The notes below the pieces were generated by a model. The model saw only the letters and a program-made list of their open reading frames with translations. It was not told the origin of the DNA and did not search any database. This document shows, in pieces, positions 1 through 7,046 of a DNA stretch of 16,519 nucleotides. This DNA is from Helicobacteraceae bacterium UBA6016 (GTDB lineage: Bacteria; Campylobacterota; Campylobacteria; Campylobacterales; UBA6016), in assembly GCA_002428055.1 (NCBI GenBank), contig DIZY01000062.1, positions 6,399-22,917 on the forward strand, given 5' to 3'. The translations under genes were made by a program, and so were the position numbers. Numbering within the stretch: the stretch's first letter is position 1; every line of letters starts with the position of its first letter.

Positions 1-172
1 GCGTAAGTGTATTTGCAGGGTCTATACCGAGGCTTAGCAGATACGCCAGCCTCGTCGTGATGGTTTTGGTCTTGCCGCTTCCTGCTCCCGCAAGGATAAG
101 CAGAGGGCCGTCCACTGTAGTGGCCGCATCTTTTTGGGATTGATTTAGTTCGTTTAGTTTTTTTTCTATCAT
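1..172 (-). CDS. uvrD: UvrD/PcrA/Rep-type DNA helicase, N-terminal fragment (runs off the window)
   Basis: This gene starts with ATG at 172 (minus strand) and is cut by the window edge after 57 codons. The visible part has the classic start of a superfamily 1A helicase. A Q-motif-like LNxSQ segment lies at residues 9-13, followed by a Walker A loop AGAGSGKT at about residues 28-35 and then TxTITxRLAYL. In this family the loop binds ATP that drives 3'-5' unwinding during nucleotide excision and mismatch repair or replication restart. UvrD, PcrA and Rep cannot be told apart from so little sequence, so the symbol is a family label. No strong Shine-Dalgarno site precedes the ATG. The gene is divergent from the LysR regulator at 350, with 177 bases between the two starts. 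Confidence is high for the family and low for the exact subtype. Confidence 0.85.
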   Translation of the reverse strand, partial: MIEKKLNELNQSQKDAATTVDGPLLILAGAGSGKTKTITTRLAYLLSLGIDPANTLT

Positions 173-200
173 TGTTTAAAGTATTTTTAATCTTAGGTTT

Positions 201-231
201 AGTATAAAATTTATTAATATAATAAGTGCAA
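201..231 (-). promoter_or_regulatory. Possible sigma-70 promoter for the helicase gene
   Basis: On the minus strand a TATACT box (206 down to 201) is preceded by TTGCAC (231 down to 226). The spacer is 19 bases, which is long. Transcription would begin near 194, leaving a leader of about 20 bases before the ATG at 172. The region is very AT-rich, so chance matches are likely and this is a weak call. Confidence 0.25.
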
Positions 232-260
232 TTATATATAAACCCCATTTAATTTTCAAA

Positions 261-278
261 AAGTTATATTTATAGCTT
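261..278. promoter_or_regulatory. Imperfect dyad, possible LysR-family operator (distal site)
   Basis: The segment AAGTTATATTTATAGCTT is an 18-base dyad with seven of eight arm positions paired around a central TT. Its left half AGTTATA is identical to the left half of the perfect dyad at 298-315, and the two centres are about 37 bases apart. It ends at the putative -35 box of the lysR promoter. Two related dyads upstream of a LysR-type gene fit the usual recognition-site plus activation-site layout, but binding is inferred. Confidence 0.4.
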
Positions 279-306
279 GAAATTAAAGATAAAAATTAGT
301 TATACT
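277..306 (+). promoter_or_regulatory. Putative sigma-70 promoter of the lysR-type gene
   Basis: TTGAAA at 277-282 and TATACT at 301-306 are separated by 18 bases, a good match to a housekeeping promoter. Transcription would start near 313 and give a leader of about 37 bases to the ATG at 350. The -10 box lies inside the perfect dyad at 298-315, so a protein bound there would block RNA polymerase. This suggests negative autoregulation, which is common for LysR-type genes. Confidence 0.45.
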
Positions 307-315
307 GCTATAACT
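298..315. promoter_or_regulatory. Perfect 7+4+7 dyad, possible LysR-family operator (proximal site)
   Basis: AGTTATACTGCTATAACT is a perfect inverted repeat with 7-base arms and a CTGC centre. It contains the T-N11-A core expected of LysR-family sites (T301 to A313, and also T300 to A312). It covers the putative -10 box of the downstream regulator gene. The symmetry is seen directly; binding by the neighbouring LysR protein is inferred. Confidence 0.45.
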
Positions 316-349
316 TTTTCAAACAATATGAGCGGGAGATTAGCAAAAG

Positions 350-1261
350 ATGTTAAAAGATTTTTCCAAAGTACTTACTTTTTTAACGGTTGTAAGAGAG
401 CGGAGCTTTTCGCGGGCGAGCGCCAAAATGGGCATATCGCAGCCAGCCGTTACGCAGCAGATAAAATTTATTGAAGAGTATATGCAGACAAAGCTTCTTG
501 ATAGAAAGAAAAATGGCATAGTGCTAACGAAAGAGGGTGAAGAGCTCTATAGGATTGCGCAAAAGCTAGAAAAATGCGTCCAAAATACTGAAAAAGAGAT
601 AGTAAAAATAATAAATAAAGAGTTAAATTTTATTATCTCCGCCTCTTATACGATAGGCAACTATATACTGCCTAGCTATGTTAATGACATTAAAGAGTCT
701 ATTGCTAACGAAGTATTTATAAATATTAAAAAATCAAACGAGGCGATTGACGACCTTGTAAGCGAAAGAGCCGATATTGCACTTATCGAGAGCCCGAATT
801 TTAAAGAGGGGATTATATATAGAGAGTGGATGGAAGATGAGCTTGTCTTTTTTAGTAATACTCCGCTTCCAAAGTATATAAAGCCTTCAGATTTGAAAAG
901 GTATGCATGGGTATGTAGAGAAGAGAATTCGCACACGAGAAGAGTGATGGCCGAGGTGTTTGGGGAGCTTGCGCTCTCTTGCTCGGACGATTTTGAGATG
1001 CGTTCGGTTCTTAGCGACTCTACGGCTGTCAAGCAGACGATACTAAAATATCCGATTGACGCCAAAAAACAGGTTATTGCGGTAATGTCAAGATTTGTTA
1101 TTGCCGATGAGATAGAAAGAGGCGTGCTGTTTGAGTCTAGGTTAAAAACAAAGAAAATCAAAAGAAAATTATATATAGCCTATCTAAAACAAGACAAACA
1201 CAACGCATTTGTCGATAATGTTGTTAAATACCTTCAAAACATAAAGATAGCGCATATTTAG
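350..1261 (+). CDS. LysR-family transcriptional regulator
   Basis: This 303-residue protein has the usual LysR length and layout. A winged helix-turn-helix occupies about residues 5-64, with the family's SFSRASAxMGISQPAVTQQI recognition region at 19-38 and the LLDRKKNGIVLTKEG wing at 49-63. A linker helix follows, then a periplasmic-binding-protein-like effector domain from about 88 to 295. In such regulators a small ligand bound by the C-terminal domain changes DNA contacts of a tetramer. The ATG at 350 is preceded by GGGAGA at 334-339, about ten bases away, and the start keeps the whole DNA-binding domain. The neighbours do not reveal the target: the divergent gene is a DNA helicase rather than a metabolic gene, and the downstream genes face the other way. 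The effector and regulon are unknown. Two related dyads over its promoter suggest self-regulation. Confidence 0.93.
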   Translation: MLKDFSKVLTFLTVVRERSFSRASAKMGISQPAVTQQIKFIEEYMQTKLLDRKKNGIVLTKEGEELYRIAQKLEKCVQNTEKEIVKIINKELNFIISASYTIGNYILPSYVNDIKESIANEVFINIKKSNEAIDDLVSERADIALIESPNFKEGIIYREWMEDELVFFSNTPLPKYIKPSDLKRYAWVCREENSHTRRVMAEVFGELALSCSDDFEMRSVLSDSTAVKQTILKYPIDAKKQVIAVMSRFVIADEIERGVLFESRLKTKKIKRKLYIAYLKQDKHNAFVDNVVKYLQNIKIAHI

Positions 1262-1289
1262 TTCATTGAGACCTCCGTGCTCAAAAAGA

Positions 1290-1301
1290 GCAACTAGTTG
1301 C
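1290..1301. repeat. 12-base perfect palindrome in the lysR/small-protein convergent gap
   Basis: GCAACTAGTTGC reads identically on both strands. Just before it, TGCTC at 1278-1282 and GAGCA at 1288-1292 form a short hairpin with an AAAAA loop. On the minus strand the palindrome is followed by TCTTTTT, which gives a weak terminator-like look for the recO transcript. The stem with a four-base loop would be only four pairs, so a terminator role is doubtful. Confidence 0.35.
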
Positions 1302-1323
1302 GAGAGCCGTCTGCTGAAGACCT

Positions 1324-1346
1324 AATTTTGAGCTCGGCTCAAAATT
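1324..1346. terminator. Hairpin between convergent genes, possible bidirectional terminator
   Basis: AATTTTGAGC (1324-1333) and GCTCAAAATT (1337-1346) form a perfect 10-pair stem with a 3-base loop. It sits between the end of the lysR-type gene (1261) and the end of the minus-strand pair (1367), where both transcripts need to stop. There is no clean T-tract after either arm, so it is not a textbook intrinsic terminator. Position and symmetry still favour a stop signal for both strands. Confidence 0.45.
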
Positions 1347-1366
1347 TGAGAATTAATCAAATGGTT

Positions 1367-1840
1367 CTATTTTAAGAATTTCTTATTTTCGGCTCTGCTA
1401 AGAAGCTTTTCCATCGATCTCTCTGCGCCTATCTCTTTGGTTGGCGCCTCCTCTTTACTCTGTTTTTGCGGCTTGTGTCTTCCGGCACATACATTTATGT
1501 ACACCGGAGTATCTTCTACTACTATCTGTATGACATTGCAAAGTTCTATTCCGACAAGCGAGGCGTAGTTATCAGCTCCAAAACCGGCTTCAAAATAAAG
1601 GGTATTCCCTGGGTCATCTAGATATGCACTTTCAAAAGAGTAGTTTGAGAGTACAAACAGTGCTATCGGCTTTATGTTTTTGAGTATTTCCGAAGGTAGC
1701 GGCGGCTCAAATACTACTTCATCGGTACTGCAAATCACCCCAAACTCTATACCGCCTTCAAGCATGAAAGAGATAATTTCTTTTGTATTTTCATGCATGC
1801 TCTCACAAAATTTATCGCTATTTATTAGTTTTTCTAGCAT
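1367..1840 (-). CDS. Uncharacterised small protein, possibly SspB-like (ClpXP adaptor fold)
   Basis: This 157-residue protein has no signal peptide or membrane segment. I do not recognise a named family by sequence identity. Its layout resembles SspB, the adaptor that delivers ssrA-tagged proteins to ClpXP. There is an N-terminal helix at about 15-28 ending in FMLEGG, then a strand-rich core. In the core, IALFVL (59-64), TLYFEAGFG (80-88), LVGIEL (95-100) and IQIVVEDTPVYINV (104-117) follow the spacing of the SspB beta core, with FEAGFG in place of FNARFGG or LSFGG. The core is followed by a charged, probably unstructured tail from about 120 that ends in hydrophobic-lysine residues (FLK), the sort of place where SspB carries its ClpX-binding tip. 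This is by-eye pattern matching only. It lies 45 bases behind recO and probably shares its transcript; its own ribosome site is weak. The gene is surely real, but its function is inferred. Confidence 0.75.
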   Translation of the reverse strand: MLEKLINSDKFCESMHENTKEIISFMLEGGIEFGVICSTDEVVFEPPLPSEILKNIKPIALFVLSNYSFESAYLDDPGNTLYFEAGFGADNYASLVGIELCNVIQIVVEDTPVYINVCAGRHKPQKQSKEEAPTKEIGAERSMEKLLSRAENKKFLK

Positions 1841-1885
1841 TTTATACTCGTTATTAAGTGATTTTATTAATTTTAACAGAAAAAT

Positions 1886-2509
1886 TTAAAAACCGAGAAG
1901 CATTACGGAGTATAGCGCTTCTATCTCGCCATCTTCCATAGCCATTGTATTGCCGTTATCGAAAAAATCTTTTAGTTTATTTGCGCTAAAGCCTGGCTGA
2001 AAGATGCACTTTTCATGGGCTGGCAAAAATCCTCTCGCAAGAGCAATCTTCTCTTTTTCACCGATTTCTCCGCCGCAAAAAAAACACTCATCTGGAGCAT
2101 GGAAACGCCCTTCTGTTTTTAGCGTGTCAAGATAGCTCTCCAGAAGAACTCTTTTTGCGGACGCCTTTTCCATTTTTTCGGCAGCGCACTCCAGCATCTC
2201 AAAATAAAAACCGCCGTGTTCATTTACCTCTTTTAGGTGCTCATATAGCAGCAGACAAAAAGATTGCCATGCAAGAAGCTTATTTCTATCTCTGAGCCAT
2301 CCGTATCCAAGGTGGGTGACATCTCGAAGGCGCAAAAGAGAGCGGTTTTGTATCGGCTCCGAGGCGAAGTCTATCTTGTAGCCGAGGTTAATAGAAGAGT
2401 GCCTAGCTCCGTAAAAGCGGTACATTGTTTTGACTTTGCTCTCCGTGATAACGGTTACAAGAATGTCCTCTTCTTTTACTTTTCTTATGCCTAGCACAAA
2501 CCCTTGCAA
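1886..2509 (-). CDS. recO: DNA repair protein RecO
   Basis: RecO binds single-stranded DNA and, with RecR, helps load RecA at gaps during recombinational repair. The 207-residue protein has an N-terminal OB-fold segment (about 1-75) opening MQGFVLGIRKVKEED, close to the usual RecO opening. A helical region follows, then a zinc site with Cys142 and Cys145 (CFFC) plus His165 and Cys168 (HEKC). It is slightly short for the family (often about 230-250), which is typical of this phylum. The start is TTG at 2509, with a GGGGG run five to nine bases upstream; no ATG is available nearby. The gene is divergent from gltB across 120 bases and is followed by the SspB-like gene. A TAAAAT sequence on the minus strand at 2553-2548 could be its -10 box. 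Confidence is good given the N-terminus and metal site. Confidence 0.88.
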   Translation of the reverse strand: MQGFVLGIRKVKEEDILVTVITESKVKTMYRFYGARHSSINLGYKIDFASEPIQNRSLLRLRDVTHLGYGWLRDRNKLLAWQSFCLLLYEHLKEVNEHGGFYFEMLECAAEKMEKASAKRVLLESYLDTLKTEGRFHAPDECFFCGGEIGEKEKIALARGFLPAHEKCIFQPGFSANKLKDFFDNGNTMAMEDGEIEALYSVMLLGF

Positions 2510-2563
2510 AATACCCCCGCTTAAAGTCGTTAGCCTAATTTATTAGTATTTTACTCGTTTTTT

Positions 2564-2571
2564 TGTAATAT
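2564..2571 (+). promoter_or_regulatory. Possible extended -10 promoter element for gltB
   Basis: A T-rich run ends in TG (2564-2565) followed by TAATAT (2566-2571). Promoters of this phylum often lack a -35 box and rely on T-rich phasing plus an extended -10 element, which this resembles. The transcript would begin near 2578, about 50 bases before the gltB ATG. The neighbourhood is AT-rich, so this is tentative. Confidence 0.35.
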
Positions 2572-2585
2572 TCCGCATTTGATTT

Positions 2586-2609
2586 TTCCAAAAAAATAAT
2601 TAATTGGAA
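2586..2609. promoter_or_regulatory. TTCCAA-N12-TTGGAA dyad in the gltB leader
   Basis: TTCCAA at 2586-2591 and TTGGAA at 2604-2609 are perfect inverted arms with 12 bases between them. The dyad lies between the putative gltB transcription start and the Shine-Dalgarno site AAGGA at 2618-2622. It could be an operator, or a loose leader hairpin. The regulator, if any, is unknown. Confidence 0.35.
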
Positions 2610-2629
2610 CAAGGTCTAAGGAACATAGT

Positions 2630-5600
2630 ATGGATTTGCTCTCTTCTTTTAAAGATAACTGCGGCTTTGGGGTGCTAGCCAGCATCAAAAATATACCTGA
2701 CCATAAAATAGTTGAAGACTCTATTCGGGCGTTAGAGAGAATGATGCACAGAGGCGCTATAGCGGCTGACGGCAAGAGCGGCGATGGAAGCGGACTTTTG
2801 TTTGCGATGCCTAGAGAGTTTATGAGCTATGCGGCAAAAAATGCAGGGTATGATCTGCCTGAACAGTTTGCCGTGGCTATGGTATTTTTCACAGATGAGA
2901 AACAAAAAGAGATATTTAAAACCAAATGCGAAGCAAACGATTTAAGCGTACTATTTTATAGAAAAGTGCCGGTAAATACCGATGCATTAGGCAAGCAAGC
3001 GTTAGAAGCATTGCCAAATATCGAGCAAGTCTTTGTGGTGTCAAACTCGCTTATGTCGGCAAAAAGATTTGATGCGCTTTTGTATCTAACAAGAAAAGAG
3101 ATTGAGCACACTATCGATGACGGCAATTTTTATATCTGTTCATTTTCAAGCAAGGTCATAAGCTATAAAGGGCTTGTGATGCCTACGCACATCAGAGAGT
3201 TTTTTAAAGACCTGACAAGTAAGAAGTTTAAAGCATCTTTTGCGCTTTTCCATCAAAGATTTTCTACGAATACACTGCCGAAATGGAGACTCGCACAACC
3301 ATTCCGCACCCTTGCGCACAACGGCGAGATAAACTCCGTAGAGGCAAATAGATACAACGCCGTAGCAAAAAGCGAATCGCTAAAAAGCGAAGTGTTTACC
3401 GATGAAGAGATAAAAAGAATACTTCCAATCCTTCAAGAGGGAAGCTCCGACTCTGCCAGCCTCGACAACTTTTTTGAGTTTTTGACGATAAACGGCTACG
3501 ACTTCTTCAAAGCCGCAAGAGCCTTGATACCTGCGCCGTGGCAAAATGCTCCACACCTTGATGCGGGGCTTAGAAGCTTTTACGAATATAGCTCTACTTG
3601 TTTTGAGGCGTGGGACGGTCCTGCTGCGGTTACTTTGACGGACGGCAGATATATAGGATGCGTACTAGATAGAAACGGTCTTAGACCGGCTAAATATATC
3701 ATCACAAAAGATGCAAAAATCATCATAGCTAGTGAATACGGCGTACTTGACATAGACGAGAGCCAAATAGTAGAGAGAGGCAGACTGCAAAGCGGTCAGA
3801 TGATAGGTATAGACCTAAAATTCGGCAAAGTACTCAAAAACGATGACATTAACGAATACCTCAAAAACTCCAAACCGTATGCAAAATGGCTCAATAGACA
3901 TATGATACATATGCAGGAGTTTTTGGACTCTTCAAACGAGAGTATCGACTACGGTTGCGACAAACTTGTAGAAAAACAGCTCTATTTCGGATACAACTAC
4001 GAGCTTATTGATATGGTTGTAAGGCCGATGATGGAAGAGGGCAAGGAAAATACCGGCTCAATGGGCGATGACACTCCGCTTGCGGCGTTTAGCAAAGAGT
4101 TTAGACCGTTTGGGGATTATTTCAAACAAAAATTTGCGCAAGTAACCAACCCTCCAATCGACCCGATAAGAGAAAGAGTTGTTATGAGCCTTAATACTGG
4201 TTTTGGTGAGATACACAATATCCTTAGCGAAACGGAAGAGAACGCAAAAAGAATCAAGACATTCTCCCCGCTTCTAAGCCGTGACAAACTCGATGTTCTT
4301 CTAAGCTTCGGCGATGAGAAAAACCCTAGATATGAAGCTTGCTACAAAAACCAAACATTCCATACCGTATTTGCAAATGACCTAGAGGCGGAGCTAGACG
4401 CACTATCCAAAGAGGTGGCAAGAGCGGTCAAGGAAGATAAGGTAAGAATAGTCGTGCTTGACGATAGAGCCGTGAATGAAAACAACAAGTTTATCCCTAT
4501 GGCAATGGCTGTCGGACGACTAAACTCCGTTCTTTTGGAAGAGGGCGTAAGACATCTCGTGTCTGTAGTTTGTATAACAAGCGAAGTTTTTGACTCACAT
4601 ACCGCCGCCGTCCTCGTGGCATACGGCGCAAGCGCAATTTATCCGCATCTTTTGTATGCGACGGTGTATGATATCTGCAAAACCAAAGAGCTTAGCCCGT
4701 ACAGAACAAGAAAGTCGCTCAAAAATGCGCATCATGCGATAGACCTTGGTTTTCAAAAAATACTTTCAAAAATGGGTATCGCAACTATCGCATCATATAG
4801 GAACTCTGGACTTTTCGACTGTCTGGGGCTATCTAAAAATGTTGTGAGTAAATGTTTTGAGGTATCGCACTCTCCTATCGGCGGTCTTGATTTTTCGGAC
4901 ATAGCCGCAAAAATAGAGGCAAAACACAACAGCGTGTACAAAAAACACGATGCCAAAAAGATATTTCCGCTGGAGATAGGCGGCTTTTATAAGTTTAGCC
5001 TAGGAAGCGAATATCACGACTACTCCCCATCCGTAGTGTATGCTATGCAAAAGATGGTAGAGACGGGCGACAAACGAGATTTTGAGCACTATAAGGCGCT
5101 TATAAACAATAGAAATCAGAAGATGATAAGGGACTTTTTCGCCCTTACTTCAGATAAGCAGCCTATTGATATTAGCAAGGTAGAGCCAAAAGAGGCGATA
5201 TTCAAAAGATTTGCGACTGCCGCTATGAGTCTTGGCTCAATAAGCCCCGAAGCGCATGAGGCGATGGCTGAGGCGATGAATAGAATCGGCGGCATGAGCA
5301 ACTCTGGAGAGGGTGGTGAGAGCCCAGAGAGACTCAAATCTTCTAAAAACTCTCGTATAAAGCAAGTCGCATCGGGAAGATTTGGCGTTACTCCTGCGTA
5401 TCTACGAAGTGCGACGGAGATACAAATCAAGCTAGCCCAAGGCGCAAAACCGGGCGAGGGCGGACAGCTTCCTGGGCACAAGGTCACATCTCTTATTGCA
5501 AAACTAAGGTTTACGGTTCCGGGCGTGACGCTCATATCTCCTCCTCCGCACCATGATATTTACTCGATAGAGGATTTGGCGCAACTAATATTTGACCTAA

Positions 5601-7045
5601 AACAGGTAAATCCTAAAGCAAGAATTTCCGTCAAGCTTGTATCTACCGTAGGCGTAGGTACTATCGCAGCAGGTGTAGCAAAAGCGTACGCAGATAAGAT
5701 AATCATCTCGGGTGGCGACGGCGGTACTGGCGCAGCTCCTTTGACATCTATCAAATTTGCCGGGAATCCATGGGAGATAGGTCTTGTGGAAGCTCATAAC
5801 GCACTTAAAGTAAACCACCTAAGAGAGTTTGTAACGCTAGAAACGGACGGCGGGCTAAAAACCGGTCTTGATGTCGTCAAAGCCACAATGATGGGTGCCG
5901 AGTCTTATGCGTTTGGTACCTCTTCGCTTGCAATACTTGGGTGTAAAATACTTAGAGTTTGTCATCTCAATAGATGTACTGAGGGTATAGCTACGCAAGA
6001 ACAAGAACTAAGAGATAACTTCAGGGGCACGGCGGACAAAGTGGTACAGTTCTTTGAGTTTTTAGCCGAAGATGTTAGAGAGATACTTGCAAGCCTCGGT
6101 TATACGAGCCTTGATGAGATAGTCGGCAGAAGTGACCTACTCAAGGTAATTGACGGTGAGTTTGCCGCTAAATTTGATTTCAGCAGAATACTCCAAAAAG
6201 TAGACGGCTTTGATAAATGCCAAAGAGCCTCAAACGCTCCGTTTGACGACAACGAATTTGAAAAAGAGATACTTGAAGAGATAAGACCGGCAATCAAAAA
6301 TCCGGATAACAAAATCATAGTCGAAAAAGAGATAACAAACCTCAATAGAAGCTTCGGCGCACTTCTAAGCGGTGAAATAGCGCAGTTCTACGGAGATGCG
6401 GGACTAGCGGATGGGACGGTATCGCTCAAGCTTCACGGTATAGCGGGACAGTCTCTTGGCGCATTTTTGAACAACGGTATATCTATTTATCTCGACGGTT
6501 ATGCAAACGATTATGTGTGCAAAGGTATGCACGGCGGTAAAGTCGTAGTTACTCCAAAACTTAGCGGTGAAGAGTTTGCGGCGGCCGGAAATACTTGCCT
6601 TTACGGTGCGACTGGCGGCGAGCTGTTTGTAGCAGGCTCTGTTGGCGAAAGATTTGGCGTTAGAAACTCTGGCGCACTTGCCGTAATAGAGGGAAGCGGC
6701 GATCACGCTTGCGAATATATGACAAGAGGCGTAGTCACGATACTAGGCAAGACCGGAATCAACTTCGGTGCAGGTATGACGGGCGGTATCGCATTCGTAT
6801 ACGATAAAGAAAAAGAGTTTATCGACAAGCTAAACGGCGAACTAGTCTTTGCGCAGAGAATAGACACGGATGATAGCGACGAGGTAAGACAGTACCTAAA
6901 GCGAATACTAAAAAAACATTACGCAGAGACGAAAAGCGAAAAAGCGCTCAATATACTTAACGGTTTTAGACAGGAGGTAAGATATTTTTGGCTTGTTATG
7001 CCAAAAGATATGAAGTCCCCTCTAAATCCTGAGGAAGGTAACTAA
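2630..7045 (+). CDS. gltB: Glutamate synthase (NADPH), large subunit
   Basis: GltB converts 2-oxoglutarate and glutamine into two glutamates, the second step of the GS-GOGAT route of ammonium assimilation. The 1471-residue length is normal. Cys11, in NCGFG, is the expected N-terminal nucleophile of the class II glutamine amidotransferase domain (about 11-400), so a short 10-residue propeptide is probably removed. LAHNGEINS near 229 and DRNGLRPAKY near 347 are hallmark segments. A central domain follows, then the FMN and synthase domain (about 830-1200) with SGEGGE near 890 and SGGDGGTGAAP near 1027. Cys1105, Cys1111 and Cys1116, in CKILRVCHLNRC, fit the three ligands of the 3Fe-4S cluster. 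The C-terminal beta-helix is glycine-rich (about 1280-1400). AAGGA at 2618-2622 sets the ATG start. The stop is one base from gltD. All key residues that I could check are present. Confidence 0.98.
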   Translation: MDLLSSFKDNCGFGVLASIKNIPDHKIVEDSIRALERMMHRGAIAADGKSGDGSGLLFAMPREFMSYAAKNAGYDLPEQFAVAMVFFTDEKQKEIFKTKCEANDLSVLFYRKVPVNTDALGKQALEALPNIEQVFVVSNSLMSAKRFDALLYLTRKEIEHTIDDGNFYICSFSSKVISYKGLVMPTHIREFFKDLTSKKFKASFALFHQRFSTNTLPKWRLAQPFRTLAHNGEINSVEANRYNAVAKSESLKSEVFTDEEIKRILPILQEGSSDSASLDNFFEFLTINGYDFFKAARALIPAPWQNAPHLDAGLRSFYEYSSTCFEAWDGPAAVTLTDGRYIGCVLDRNGLRPAKYIITKDAKIIIASEYGVLDIDESQIVERGRLQSGQMIGIDLKFGKVLKNDDINEYLKNSKPYAKWLNRHMIHMQEFLDSSNESIDYGCDKLVEKQLYFGYNYELIDMVVRPMMEEGKENTGSMGDDTPLAAFSKEFRPFGDYFKQKFAQVTNPPIDPIRERVVMSLNTGFGEIHNILSETEENAKRIKTFSPLLSRDKLDVLLSFGDEKNPRYEACYKNQTFHTVFANDLEAELDALSKEVARAVKEDKVRIVVLDDRAVNENNKFIPMAMAVGRLNSVLLEEGVRHLVSVVCITSEVFDSHTAAVLVAYGASAIYPHLLYATVYDICKTKELSPYRTRKSLKNAHHAIDLGFQKILSKMGIATIASYRNSGLFDCLGLSKNVVSKCFEVSHSPIGGLDFSDIAAKIEAKHNSVYKKHDAKKIFPLEIGGFYKFSLGSEYHDYSPSVVYAMQKMVETGDKRDFEHYKALINNRNQKMIRDFFALTSDKQPIDISKVEPKEAIFKRFATAAMSLGSISPEAHEAMAEAMNRIGGMSNSGEGGESPERLKSSKNSRIKQVASGRFGVTPAYLRSATEIQIKLAQGAKPGEGGQLPGHKVTSLIAKLRFTVPGVTLISPPPHHDIYSIEDLAQLIFDLKQVNPKARISVKLVSTVGVGTIAAGVAKAYADKIIISGGDGGTGAAPLTSIKFAGNPWEIGLVEAHNALKVNHLREFVTLETDGGLKTGLDVVKATMMGAESYAFGTSSLAILGCKILRVCHLNRCTEGIATQEQELRDNFRGTADKVVQFFEFLAEDVREILASLGYTSLDEIVGRSDLLKVIDGEFAAKFDFSRILQKVDGFDKCQRASNAPFDDNEFEKEILEEIRPAIKNPDNKIIVEKEITNLNRSFGALLSGEIAQFYGDAGLADGTVSLKLHGIAGQSLGAFLNNGISIYLDGYANDYVCKGMHGGKVVVTPKLSGEEFAAAGNTCLYGATGGELFVAGSVGERFGVRNSGALAVIEGSGDHACEYMTRGVVTILGKTGINFGAGMTGGIAFVYDKEKEFIDKLNGELVFAQRIDTDDSDEVRQYLKRILKKHYAETKSEKALNILNGFRQEVRYFWLVMPKDMKSPLNPEEGN

Positions 7046-7046
7046 T

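Noticed and set aside
173..349. A riboswitch or small RNA in the helicase/lysR gap
   Set aside because: The gap is very AT-rich and lacks long GC stems. Its symmetry is better explained as operator dyads over a promoter.
277..474. A 65-codon plus-strand reading frame overlapping the start of the LysR-type gene
   Set aside because: It covers the promoter dyads and the helix-turn-helix coding region in another frame, has no ribosome site and resembles no known protein.
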